Source: UBA952 sp044361535 (GTDB taxonomy: Bacteria > Bacteroidota > Bacteroidia > Flavobacteriales_D > Crocinitomicaceae). Taken from it: a DNA stretch of 64,000 nt. The translations under genes and the position numbers were made by a program. The stretch is from positions 62,001-126,000 of the forward strand of contig JBIKIQ010000009.1 of NCBI GenBank assembly GCA_044361535.1, read 5' to 3'. Below are positions 17,718 through 26,544 of this stretch, piece after piece (position 1 is the first letter of the stretch; each line of letters opens with the position of its first letter). The notes beneath the pieces are model-generated. The model was given only the letters and a program-made list of their open reading frames with translations, was not told where the DNA came from and did no database searches.

Positions 17718-18143
17718 TTAATCAATTGTGGCAATACATTTTAATTCTATAGCGATTGGTGTCGGAAGAGAGTTTATCTCTACGGTTGTTCTGCATGGCA
17801 GATTGTCCTTAAAATATTCAGCGTATACTTTATTATAAACTTGAAAATCTCGCTTCATATTAACTAAAAACACAGTAACATCTACCAATCTCTCCCAACT
17901 AGAACCTGATTCTTCAAGAATAATACGAACATTATCAAAAACGCTCCTGCACTGCATTTCAAAATCAAACTCAATAAAGTTTCCATTGTGATCTAATACA
18001 AGTCCTGGAACGGCTGAATCGTTTGAATTTGACCCAGCTACCCTAGGTCCAACGCCTGATAGAAACAATAAATTTCCAACTTTTCGCGCATGAGGGTATA
18101 AACCTACTGGTTTTGGAGCTTTTTCAGTTGAGATTTTATCCAT
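17718..18143 (-). CDS. RidA/YjgF family protein (enamine/imine deaminase or relative)
   Basis: RidA proteins hydrolyse reactive 2-aminoacrylate and related enamines. The protein is 141 residues, slightly longer than the usual 127-130. It keeps FLSGVGP near residue 27, the conserved arginine in PCRTTVEINSLP (Arg118, matching the catalytic Arg105 of RidA) and a downstream glutamate in IELKCIA (Glu133). The insertion around residues 36-50 is unlike canonical RidA, so it may belong to another Rid subfamily. A perfect -7 box precedes it and the TPR gene follows after 3 nt. Confidence 0.85.
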   Translation of the reverse strand: MDKISTEKAPKPVGLYPHARKVGNLLFLSGVGPRVAGSNSNDSAVPGLVLDHNGNFIEFDFEMQCRSVFDNVRIILEESGSSWERLVDVTVFLVNMKRDFQVYNKVYAEYFKDNLPCRTTVEINSLPTPIAIELKCIATID

Positions 18144-18172
18144 GAAAATAGAATTCTAATTTTTTTAGAGTA

Positions 18173-18180
18173 CAAATATA
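18173..18180 (-). promoter_or_regulatory. -7 promoter element for the RidA gene
   Basis: The minus strand reads TATATTTG, a perfect TAnnTTTG match, 29 nt before the RidA ATG. No convincing -33 TTG was seen at the usual distance. Confidence 0.45.
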
Positions 18181-18215
18181 AATAAGTAATTGCTTAAAAG
18201 GAAATAAGAAAAAAT

Positions 18216-20297
18216 CTATCTCAAAAGATTTACAAATCCCGTAATCTTTAGCTTATCATCATTATCCTTTGGTTTAAATGAAATCACCCAAATATAGGTA
18301 CCAACGGGAGCATTTGAACCGTTTAAACCAAATGAACCATCCCATCCTTCATTATGGTCAAAAGATTGCCATACTAATTCTCCCCATCGATTAAAAATCG
18401 TCATTTCAAAATTATCAGGTGAAAATCCAGATGTAAATACAGGGGTAAACAATTGATTATGCTCATCGGCGTCTGGTGTAAACGCATTTGGCACATAATA
18501 AATCAATAATTCTTGATAAGAAATAGGCATTGATGTCGAATCAACACATCCAGCTTCAGATGTAGCAATGAGGGTTGCAACATAACCTGTTTGAAGATTG
18601 GTACTGTACGTATGAATGGGTTCAAAATCAGTGGCATTTGTATTATCTCCAAAATACCATTGGTAACTAACCGCATTTGAAGAATTATTGTAAAACGAAA
18701 CAGTCGAATTTCCTGGGCCAATCGTGCCTGGCGAAAGATAAAATGAAGCATCAACATCTTCAATGCAAACAACATCATTAAATGTTACTGTTGTATCGCA
18801 TCCTTGCAAATCAGTTTGTGTTAAAGTAATATCATAACATCCAACTTGGTTATACACAGTTGTTGGATCGAAACAAAGTGTTGAAGTTTGGTTATTGCCA
18901 AAATTCCAAGTGCAATTTGTAGCCGCAGGATTATTATTTGTGAAGGTCACCTCTGTCGGCACACAACCTGTAGATACACTTGAAGAAATAGATGGAATTT
19001 GTGCATACAAAATTGAAACTAAAACCTCATCTGTATTGGTACAATTATTTACATCTGTACCCGTTACAATGTATGAACCTGGGGAGTTTGGAGAAAAGGC
19101 AACCCCATTTTGTATGCCACCTGTCCATTGATAGGTGTTAGCTCCCGATCCTGAAAGCGTAACTGAGCCACCAAGACAGGTGCTTTGGTCAAGACCCGCA
19201 GAAACGACGGGCAACGGATTAACCACAACTGTTGTAGTTCCTGTACAAACATTCCCAAGATTATCAGTTGCGGTAACTGTAATTGGAAAACTACCAGCAC
19301 TAGGAGCGGGTACATTTGTTACATTTTGAGTATTTCCAATCTGATTTCCTGCCAAACTCCAGACGTAAGTTCCGCCAGTAACATTGCTGGCCGAAAGGTT
19401 AAAGGTTGAACCTATACATACAGGACCATTGTTAGTTGCAGTAACCGTACATCCGCATTGAGGACTTGTAGATGGTAAGACAGTCACTATTGCCGTTGCC
19501 GTGCCTGTGCCTATTGCGCCATTTGCTGCTGGTGCCGTTACGGTTACCGTATAGATTGTGGTAACGGATGGAGAAACAGTAATTGTTGGAGTAGTGGCTC
19601 CGTTGGACCATGCATACGTTGTTGCACCAGGACTATTTGCTGTTAGTGTTGTAGATTGTCCTGGACAAATTGTAGCCCCAGCAACTGTGACAGGTTGCAC
19701 AGCTGTACATGAAACATTGGCAGTACCAAAAAAATTTAGTGGTAAACTTGTTACTTGAGAACTGTAATTTGAAAGGCAAATTAAATATTGTTGTCCCGCA
19801 GTTACATTTAACTCGGGCTCAAAATTTGATGCATCACCACCGGGAGGTGGAGGCGTTGATATACCTGTAAAACCTTCACACATCCCATTCCAATTACAAC
19901 GGATGGGAGCAAGTTGGTTACTTATAATTTGAGTACATGAATTAGCCGTATATGGCCACATAATCCAATCAAAACAACCCATACCGTTATCTTGACCAAA
20001 TGAAAATTCTAAGGTACCTGTTCCAGCAACATTAATTACCATCCAAGTTGGATTTAATTCGCCAGATAAAAGACAACCCGAATTACCAGAAGCAGGATTT
20101 ATGGAAGGATTGGAAACCGTACCAGTTTGAAATTCTGTTACGGAACCTGAGCCAGTTACAGGATCTATTTGAAATGACGCATTTTGGCAAATGTTTACAG
20201 CAGTCGCACAATCAGAGGCTGTTACAGGACCTCCTGCAAAAGAATAATTGCTTATAATGAACGTTATCAATAACGTATATAACGAAATCTTTTTCAT
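18216..20297 (-). CDS. secreted PKD-repeat protein with gliding-motility-type (T9SS type B) C-terminal domain
   Basis: This 693-residue protein has a signal peptide (residues 1-21, ending SFAG). The N-terminal region (about 25-195) is a beta-rich domain of the kind often found at the front of gliding-motility CTD proteins, followed by Ig-like and PKD-like segments (for example CTWNFGNNQTST and YQWYFGDN). The last 90 residues contain VPNAFTPDADEHN, IFNRWGELVW and GWDGSF, the pattern of the CHU_C/gliding motility-associated C-terminal (type B) sorting domain, ending GFVNLLR. Export by T9SS is expected. No enzymatic motif is seen. Confidence 0.88.
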   Translation of the reverse strand: MKKISLYTLLITFIISNYSFAGGPVTASDCATAVNICQNASFQIDPVTGSGSVTEFQTGTVSNPSINPASGNSGCLLSGELNPTWMVINVAGTGTLEFSFGQDNGMGCFDWIMWPYTANSCTQIISNQLAPIRCNWNGMCEGFTGISTPPPPGGDASNFEPELNVTAGQQYLICLSNYSSQVTSLPLNFFGTANVSCTAVQPVTVAGATICPGQSTTLTANSPGATTYAWSNGATTPTITVSPSVTTIYTVTVTAPAANGAIGTGTATAIVTVLPSTSPQCGCTVTATNNGPVCIGSTFNLSASNVTGGTYVWSLAGNQIGNTQNVTNVPAPSAGSFPITVTATDNLGNVCTGTTTVVVNPLPVVSAGLDQSTCLGGSVTLSGSGANTYQWTGGIQNGVAFSPNSPGSYIVTGTDVNNCTNTDEVLVSILYAQIPSISSSVSTGCVPTEVTFTNNNPAATNCTWNFGNNQTSTLCFDPTTVYNQVGCYDITLTQTDLQGCDTTVTFNDVVCIEDVDASFYLSPGTIGPGNSTVSFYNNSSNAVSYQWYFGDNTNATDFEPIHTYSTNLQTGYVATLIATSEAGCVDSTSMPISYQELLIYYVPNAFTPDADEHNQLFTPVFTSGFSPDNFEMTIFNRWGELVWQSFDHNEGWDGSFGLNGSNAPVGTYIWVISFKPKDNDDKLKITGFVNLLR

Positions 20298-20327
20298 AAT
20301 TGAGAAACAAGCTTTTCGTTAAGACGC

Positions 20328-20347
20328 AAAAACAACCTTTTCGTTGC
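20328..20347 (-). terminator. weak candidate terminator after the small membrane gene
   Basis: On the minus strand GGCAAC can pair with GTTGTT (two G-U pairs) around a GAAAAG loop, followed by TTTTG. It lies just after the 62-residue ORF and before the gliding-motility CTD gene. The stem is weak. Confidence 0.3.
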
Positions 20348-20348
20348 C

Positions 20349-20537
20349 TTACTTAAGTTGATTTGGATCTTTAGATGCCTTATCATTAAGTTTTCTTTGA
20401 ATATTCATCCAATAATAGAACCCAAAAAAGCCTAGGGCTATTAAAGAATAATTAAAAATATTACCAACTACTTCAAAAAATTTAAATGATGCAGTTAATA
20501 AATCTCCAATTGAATAAATTACGTCGGATGAACTCAT
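20349..20537 (-). CDS. small membrane protein of unknown function
   Basis: This 62-residue protein has an amphipathic N-terminal half (SIGDLLTASFKFFEVVGNIF) and a single membrane helix (about residues 29-44, ending GFYYWM), then a basic, polar tail. The plan resembles small Bacteroidota membrane proteins such as DUF6341, but I cannot confirm that. It follows rnc after 50 nt and is preceded by a perfect -7 element at 20579-20586, so it may have its own promoter inside the end of rnc. Confidence 0.6.
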   Translation of the reverse strand: MSSSDVIYSIGDLLTASFKFFEVVGNIFNYSLIALGFFGFYYWMNIQRKLNDKASKDPNQLK

Positions 20538-20578
20538 AAAAAATATTTTTACAAAGAAAATAAAAAAATCTGATTATC

Positions 20579-20586
20579 CAAAACTA
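20579..20586 (-). promoter_or_regulatory. -7 promoter element for the 62-residue membrane gene
   Basis: The minus strand reads TAGTTTTG, a perfect TAnnTTTG match, 41 nt before the ATG at 20537. A TTG lies 21 nt further upstream at 20610-20608, within rnc. Confidence 0.35.
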
Positions 20587-20587
20587 A

Positions 20588-21301
20588 TTAAAATTCACCT
20601 AAAAGTTCAAGTGTTTCTTTTGCGGCTTCCTGTTCTGCTAGTTTTTTAGCACTTCCCTTACCTCGTCCATATTTTTTTCCATTAATCTCTACTTCTACTT
20701 CATAAACCCATCCACTTCCGGTATTTACTTCTTTTAGCACATCAAAAGATAGTTGCAGTTTTTTCTTTTGGCACCAAATAAAAAGCTTGGATTTAAAATC
20801 AATCTCCTCTTCTAATAGCCGATTTATATTGACATAATTTCTAAAAACAAAATTTTGAACAGATTTCTTTACAGAATCATATCCTCCATCCAAATAAATT
20901 GCACCAAGTATTGCCTCAAATGCATTACCTTCTAATGTGTTTAAATTGATTGAACGAGCTTGGTTATAACGAAGTATTTCCCGAATATTCATAGCATCCC
21001 CGATATCTGAAAGGGTCTTTCTATTAACTATTTTAGATTTTATTCGTGTCAGATATCCCTCATCTTCGTCTTCAAATTTGACAAATAAGTAATCAGCGAC
21101 AACTGAATCTAGAACAGCATCACCTAAAAACTCTAATCTTTCATTAGAGAATTCAATTTCTTGATTTCGAAAAGATTTGTGCGTAATTGCCTTAAAAAAG
21201 TATTTTAGTTCTTTTGGGCGATAACCAAATTTCTTTAGGATAAACCCGATTAACTCAAGTTCTTCTTTACTTTTTGAGGGTTTGAAAAGGTTTTTTACCA
21301 A
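20588..21301 (-). CDS. rnc: ribonuclease III
   Basis: RNase III cleaves double-stranded RNA in rRNA and mRNA processing. The signature NERLEFLGDAVLD is present at about residues 58-70. A second acidic site with Glu in the AFEAILGAIYLDGG helix completes the metal site. A C-terminal double-stranded RNA-binding domain (about residues 160-235) ends in the typical AKKLAEQEAAKETLELL helix. At 237 residues it is full length. It follows fabF after 9 nt and acpP before that, the common acpP-fabF-rnc order. Confidence 0.95.
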   Translation of the reverse strand: MVKNLFKPSKSKEELELIGFILKKFGYRPKELKYFFKAITHKSFRNQEIEFSNERLEFLGDAVLDSVVADYLFVKFEDEDEGYLTRIKSKIVNRKTLSDIGDAMNIREILRYNQARSINLNTLEGNAFEAILGAIYLDGGYDSVKKSVQNFVFRNYVNINRLLEEEIDFKSKLFIWCQKKKLQLSFDVLKEVNTGSGWVYEVEVEINGKKYGRGKGSAKKLAEQEAAKETLELLGEF

Positions 21302-21310
21302 GTCAAAAGA

Positions 21311-22567
21311 TTACTTACTGAATTTTTTTACTATGACACTTGTATTGTGACCACCAAAACCAAAAGTATTTGATAGTGCTACATTTACCACTCTTTTCTG
21401 CGCGGTATTAAACGTAAAATTTAATTTGTTATCCAGTTCAGGATCATCAGTAAAATGGTTGATAGTAGGAGGGACAACATCATTTTTGACAGCCAAAACA
21501 CAAGCTATAGCTTCAATTGCTCCTGCTGCTCCCAACAAATGACCCGTCATCGATTTTGTTGAACTTATATTCAAATTATATGCATGTTCTCCAAATACCG
21601 CCTGAATTGCCTTCACTTCAGCGACATCACCAAGAGGTGTAGAAGTTCCGTGAACATTTATGTAATCAATATCAGAAGGGCTAATTTCTGCATCTTCCAA
21701 CGCTGCGAGCATGGTATTTCTTGCTCCTATGCCTTCTGGGTGCGGCGCAGTCATGTGATAAGCATCTCCTGACATTCCACCGCCAATTACTTCTGCATAT
21801 ATTGTTGCTCCTCGCTTAATTGCGTGCTCATATTCTTCAAGAACCAATGCTCCACCGCCTTCACCTAATACGAATCCGTCACGATCAACATCAAAAGGTC
21901 TTGACGCAGTTTGCGGGGAATCATTTCGAGTTGATAAAGCTTTCAAAGCATTGAAACCACCCATTCCCATTTCATTTACTGCAGCCTCAGAACCACCTGT
22001 AATAATTGCATTGGCTTTACCAAGCCTAATTAAATTAAAGCTATCGATGATTGCATTTGTAGAGGACGCACAAGCTGAAACAGTAACATAATTAGGACCT
22101 CTGAACCCGTATTTAATTGAAATGTGACCGGCTGCGATATCTGCTATCATTTTTGGAATGAAAAACGGATTGAACCTAGGTGTACCGTCACCAGCAAAAA
22201 ATTCACGAGCCTCCTCTTGAAAGGTCTTTAACCCTCCAATACCCGAACCCCATATAACTCCTACTCGATTTAAATCAAGCTCTGCAAAATTTACCAATCC
22301 AGAATCTTCGACTGCTTGAGTGGCTGTTACAAGGGCGTATTGCGAAAATTGATCTAGTTTCCTTGCTTCTTTTTTATCAATAAAATCTTCTACTTGAAAG
22401 TTTTTTACTTCACAAGCAAACAAGGTCTTGAATTTTGATGCGTCAAAGTAAGTAATGGGCGCAGCTCCACTTTTGCCGGACACTAACGACTCCCAATATT
22501 CTTGAACAGAATTTCCAATAGGAGTTAATGCACCAAGCCCAGTAACAACAACGCGTTTTAGAACCAT
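21311..22567 (-). CDS. fabF: beta-ketoacyl-ACP synthase II
   Basis: FabF extends acyl-ACP chains with malonyl-ACP in type II fatty acid synthesis. The condensing triad is complete: Cys166 in VSACASS, and the histidines in NVHGTSTPLGD and SMTGHLLGAAG. The end shows the usual NTFGFGGHN. At 418 residues it is normal FabF length. It lies 43 nt after acpP and 9 nt before rnc, supporting a shared transcript. Confidence 0.96.
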   Translation of the reverse strand: MVLKRVVVTGLGALTPIGNSVQEYWESLVSGKSGAAPITYFDASKFKTLFACEVKNFQVEDFIDKKEARKLDQFSQYALVTATQAVEDSGLVNFAELDLNRVGVIWGSGIGGLKTFQEEAREFFAGDGTPRFNPFFIPKMIADIAAGHISIKYGFRGPNYVTVSACASSTNAIIDSFNLIRLGKANAIITGGSEAAVNEMGMGGFNALKALSTRNDSPQTASRPFDVDRDGFVLGEGGGALVLEEYEHAIKRGATIYAEVIGGGMSGDAYHMTAPHPEGIGARNTMLAALEDAEISPSDIDYINVHGTSTPLGDVAEVKAIQAVFGEHAYNLNISSTKSMTGHLLGAAGAIEAIACVLAVKNDVVPPTINHFTDDPELDNKLNFTFNTAQKRVVNVALSNTFGFGGHNTSVIVKKFSK

Positions 22568-22610
22568 ACTTATTTATTGAGTAAGAAATTATACAACTAA
22601 GAAAACGCTA

Positions 22611-22844
22611 TTACGCGTTATTCTGAATATAGTCAATTGCAGCGCCTACAGTTTGGATTTTCTCTGCTTGTTCGTCTGGAATTGCTATATTAAATTCTTT
22701 TTCAAATTCCATGATTAACTCAACAGTATCAAGCGAATCTGCTCCTAAGTCAGTAGTAAAGTTTGCTCCATCATTAATTGCAGTTTCATCTACATTCAAT
22801 TTATCAACGATAATTGAAATAACTCTTGATCTAATATCTGACAT
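22611..22844 (-). CDS. acpP: acyl carrier protein
   Basis: This 77-residue acidic helical protein carries growing acyl chains in fatty acid synthesis. The phosphopantetheine site GADSLDT places the modified serine at residue 37, followed by the acidic recognition helix (VELIMEFEKEFN). It is the first gene of acpP-fabF-rnc. The upstream 184 nt are very AT-rich and must hold the promoter; only one-mismatch -7 boxes were seen. Confidence 0.97.
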   Translation of the reverse strand: MSDIRSRVISIIVDKLNVDETAINDGANFTTDLGADSLDTVELIMEFEKEFNIAIPDEQAEKIQTVGAAIDYIQNNA

Positions 22845-23028
22845 TTTTAATTTTTTTTAGTTAATAAGGTGCAAAGAAAAAAACAAACAATTAAATATCA
22901 AAATAAAAACGCATTTAATTTATAATCAGCTATAAATTATTTTAAAAAAGGTGCGGTTAATTTTAAAATTGCAAGTCATTCCATTTTAAATGAGACAAGT
23001 ATTTTAAAATCCAAACAATTTGCTTTCT

Positions 23029-25029
23029 CTAATATGCTAAAAGTTCTTTTATTGCCTCGGAAAAACGATCGATTGGTAAAAATTGATTTTCCAACGAGGA
23101 AGTAAACGGAACAGGTGTATCTATGGATGCAACACGTTTAACAGGTGCGTCCAAATGTTCAAAGCAATTTTCTGTAATTAACGCAGCAATTTCACCGCCA
23201 ATTCCGCCAGTCATACAATCCTCGTGAAGAACAATGACTTTTCCGGTTTTGCGAACACTTTTGTAAATCGTCTCTAAATCTAAAGGAAGTAGTGTTTTCA
23301 AATCAATAATTTCCATTGAAATTTCAGGATGCTCGGCATTATAATTTTTTGCCCAATGCACTCCCATACCATAGGTTATTACCGTCAATTCGTTTCCGCT
23401 TTTTTCAATGCCCGCTCTGCCAATTTCTAACGTGTAATAATCGTTTGGGATATCTGATTTGATGCTTCTGTAAAGAAACTTATGCTCAAAAAATAAAACT
23501 GGATTCGGGTCTTCAATACTTGCATTCAGCAACCCTTTTGCATCAAATGGATTGGATGGATAAACTACTTTTAGGCCTGGAGTATGGACAAACCAAGCTT
23601 CATTACTTTGTGAATGAAACGGACCTGCTGCTGTTCCAGCACCTGTTGGCATCCGAACTACCACATCGGCATTTTGGCCCCAACGCCAATGCATTTTTGC
23701 TAAGTTATTTACAATTTGATTGAATCCACAGCTCACAAAATCAGCAAATTGCATTTCAACGATTGCTTTCATTCCTGAAATAGATAAACCCAATCCAGCG
23801 CCTAAAATAGCAGATTCACAAATAGGGGTGTTTCGAACACGTTCCTTACCAAATAAATCGACGAAACCTTCGGTGACTTTAAAAGCCCCTCCATACTCAG
23901 CGATGTCTTGCCCCATAATTACTAAATCTGGGTATTTTTCCATGGATTGACGCAAACTATCTTGCACAGCATCAATGAAACGCTTTTCAGATTTGTCCCC
24001 ATTTGCTACTTGAACTATTGGATTATGTGGAGCATAAATATCATCCAGTTCCCGCTTCAAATCAGGGATAATCTTTGGTTCTGACAATGCTGTTTCAAAT
24101 GATTTTTGGATGTACTCTTTATGCTCATCGCGAATGCTATTTTCCAATTCATCGGTCAACACACCCAATTCTTTCAAATACAAGGTGTAATTATCAATTG
24201 GATCAAATTTAGCCTTTTCATCTTGCAATCCTTCTGGATAATATTTTGTTCCTGATGCTTCTTCATGACCACGCATACGGAAAGTCATTAATTCAAGTAG
24301 AAACGGTTTTGGATCCTTGCGAATTTCTGCGTTGATTTCACGAACTGCTTTGATTACCGCTAAAACATTGTTTCCATCTACCTGAACTGCTTTCATTCCA
24401 TACCCAATTCCTTTGTCAATAAATTGTTTACATCTGAATTGTTCAATCGAAGGTGTTGAAAGGCCCCATGCATTATTTTCGATTGCAAAAATTACGGGTA
24501 AATCCCAAACAGAAGCAACATTAACAGATTCGTGAAAATCACCTTCAGAAGCTCCACCATCTCCTGTAAAGACAAGTGTTGATTTTTGCTCATTACGAAG
24601 TTTTGCCGCTAATGCGATTCCATCTGCGATTCCTAATTGAGGACCCAAATGCGAAATCATCCCTACTAATTTATGTTCTTGCGTTCCGAAGTGAAAAGAT
24701 CGATCACGGCCTTTGGTGTAACCAGACATTTTCCCTTGGAATTGTGCAAATAAACGAGGAAGTGGGACATTTCTTGTTGTAAAAACACCCAAGTTACGGT
24801 GCATTGGTAGAATATATTCATCCTCATTCATGGCGTATGCACAACCCACAGATATTCCTTCTTGTCCCCATCCAGAAAACCATTTAGAAATTTTCCCTTG
24901 ACGTAAATAGATTAGCATTTTTTCCTCGACTAAGCGAGGTAAAAGCAATTTGCGGTAGATTTCAATTAATTCGTTGTCGTCAAATCCTGTACGATCAAAT
25001 TCAATTTGTCTTTTTGCGAGTGTTTCCAT
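23029..25029 (-). CDS. fused E1 alpha/beta subunits of a 2-oxo acid dehydrogenase (branched-chain or pyruvate type)
   Basis: This 666-residue protein joins the two E1 chains in one polypeptide. Residues about 15-330 are the alpha part, with the thiamine diphosphate motif GDGGASEGDFHES ... NNAWGLS. Residues about 345-665 are the beta part (GQDIAEYGGAFKVTEG, PICESAILG, MPTGAG, HEDCMTGGIGGEI). E1 decarboxylates the 2-oxo acid and transfers the acyl group to lipoyl E2. The fused form is common in Bacteroidota and usually annotated as 2-oxoisovalerate dehydrogenase; the substrate cannot be decided here. No E2 or E3 gene is adjacent. Confidence 0.92.
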   Translation of the reverse strand: METLAKRQIEFDRTGFDDNELIEIYRKLLLPRLVEEKMLIYLRQGKISKWFSGWGQEGISVGCAYAMNEDEYILPMHRNLGVFTTRNVPLPRLFAQFQGKMSGYTKGRDRSFHFGTQEHKLVGMISHLGPQLGIADGIALAAKLRNEQKSTLVFTGDGGASEGDFHESVNVASVWDLPVIFAIENNAWGLSTPSIEQFRCKQFIDKGIGYGMKAVQVDGNNVLAVIKAVREINAEIRKDPKPFLLELMTFRMRGHEEASGTKYYPEGLQDEKAKFDPIDNYTLYLKELGVLTDELENSIRDEHKEYIQKSFETALSEPKIIPDLKRELDDIYAPHNPIVQVANGDKSEKRFIDAVQDSLRQSMEKYPDLVIMGQDIAEYGGAFKVTEGFVDLFGKERVRNTPICESAILGAGLGLSISGMKAIVEMQFADFVSCGFNQIVNNLAKMHWRWGQNADVVVRMPTGAGTAAGPFHSQSNEAWFVHTPGLKVVYPSNPFDAKGLLNASIEDPNPVLFFEHKFLYRSIKSDIPNDYYTLEIGRAGIEKSGNELTVITYGMGVHWAKNYNAEHPEISMEIIDLKTLLPLDLETIYKSVRKTGKVIVLHEDCMTGGIGGEIAALITENCFEHLDAPVKRVASIDTPVPFTSSLENQFLPIDRFSEAIKELLAY

Positions 25030-25045
25030 AGGAATGTATTGATTG

Positions 25046-25053
25046 CAAAGGTA
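25046..25053 (-). promoter_or_regulatory. -7 promoter element for the fused E1 gene
   Basis: The minus strand reads TACCTTTG, a perfect TAnnTTTG match, 16 nt before the ATG at 25029. No clear -33 TTG was found. Confidence 0.45.
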
Positions 25054-25122
25054 GTAATTACTTTTATGAAGAATAAGTATTTTGGATTGCTAAAAAAAAG
25101 TAGGGAGTCCTAGGTTAGCGTA

Positions 25123-26544
25123 TCAATAATTCCGGTAGTCATTCCACAAATTTGATCGAAAACCTATCAAGGGCAGAAAAGTGAATCTTGAGAATGCTGT
25201 ATCATAACGTAAATTTATCTCGGCGAAAATAGAATAGTATTCTTGTAATGAATAGCTTGCCACCCATTGATTTCTGAAAAAATTATTTTTTATTCCCTGA
25301 CCTATTTCATGATCAAAATTATAAGGCCGATTATTATATGGTTCATAAACATCCCCTCCATAGCTTTTTCCATCTTTATCAAACCCTTGTATGCCATATG
25401 AAATAAAAGTCTTTATCATCCAGTTATTTTTTTGCCATTTCAGTTCGCCTAAAATTTCTCCAAAATTACCACCGTATGGATGAGCTAAGGTATAGCCGGC
25501 ATTTGCGTAATTCTGCAAGGGATTCAAATGTGCATAGGTATATGGTCGAACAGCATTCCCTTCCACACGATAAAAGAATTTTTCTTTTTTATAATTAAAT
25601 CTTCCTTTAATACCCAACTGAGCCCCATATTTATTTGCCCACCAACCTGATCTTGCACGAATTTCAGAGAGTAGAAACTCATCTAAAATAAGTTGACCAT
25701 ATGCAATATTCTTCTTCCATTTTACTGAGATCGAAGCGCCCAAAAGCACATTATCGGAAGAACCCAAAGCGTATTCTTGCGGTCGATAAAAAATTACAGG
25801 ATTTAAATATTCTAATTCATAGCCTCTGTTTAACAAAGTGTCTTTGGGTTGAAAAACAACAGTTTCAAAAATTCCTATATTTAACCATTTTGCCACATTC
25901 CAACTCAAATAATGCATAGCTCCATACTTGGCTTGCCACGATTGGTTGTAATTTTCTTTGAAAAACTGATACATCACTAAATATTCGATGTGCCAAAAAC
26001 GGGCTCTGATTTGAGCAAAAGGGTAGGGTTTGCCGTAATCGCTCAAAAACAAGGATCTACTTCCCTCTCCTATAAAATTTCGATCTACTCCTGCTTGAAA
26101 ATTGAAAATATGGTTTGGTGTATATGAAACACTACCCAATAAATTGTGAGAACCTGTTACTTGATTGGTTATTCGAGAATAAAAAAAGGAGCGTGTATCC
26201 AAATAATTGGTGTCATTTGAAACGGAGGCAAAATTATATCCCAATCGGGCATACCATTTAGGTGAAATTTTTAAATCCGCTTGTACTCCTAATCCCAATC
26301 TTGTATATGTAGAAAAAGGTGAATTTTTATCATATCCTACAAGATTATCACCGGAGAAGAATACTCCCAGACAAGGTTTTACATCTGAAGTTCGATCTAA
26401 CTTTGGCCAAATAGACGAGTGCTCTTCATATCTCAACGGTAAAATTGTGTCAAGTGGTAATTCTTCAGTTAAATACTTTACATTCCCTTGCCCGAAAGAG
26501 GGAAATTGAATTACAAGAAAAAGTAATAGAATTCTAATAATCAT
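25123..26544 (-). CDS. outer membrane beta-barrel protein, Wzi/RemB-like (second tandem copy)
   Basis: This 473-residue protein has a signal peptide (ending SFGQG) and alternating aromatic and polar beta-strands typical of an outer membrane barrel. The motif FIGEGSRSLFLSDYGKP at about residues 162-178 and the following aromatic strands resemble capsule-assembly Wzi proteins and the gliding protein RemB of flavobacteria. The product of the gene upstream is a paralogue carrying FIGSGYRSMLLSDN at the same place; the two genes overlap by 11 nt. It is the last gene of the operon beginning with tlpA. A role in surface polysaccharide attachment or motility is inferred. Confidence 0.7.
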   Translation of the reverse strand: MIIRILLLFLVIQFPSFGQGNVKYLTEELPLDTILPLRYEEHSSIWPKLDRTSDVKPCLGVFFSGDNLVGYDKNSPFSTYTRLGLGVQADLKISPKWYARLGYNFASVSNDTNYLDTRSFFYSRITNQVTGSHNLLGSVSYTPNHIFNFQAGVDRNFIGEGSRSLFLSDYGKPYPFAQIRARFWHIEYLVMYQFFKENYNQSWQAKYGAMHYLSWNVAKWLNIGIFETVVFQPKDTLLNRGYELEYLNPVIFYRPQEYALGSSDNVLLGASISVKWKKNIAYGQLILDEFLLSEIRARSGWWANKYGAQLGIKGRFNYKKEKFFYRVEGNAVRPYTYAHLNPLQNYANAGYTLAHPYGGNFGEILGELKWQKNNWMIKTFISYGIQGFDKDGKSYGGDVYEPYNNRPYNFDHEIGQGIKNNFFRNQWVASYSLQEYYSIFAEINLRYDTAFSRFTFLPLIGFRSNLWNDYRNY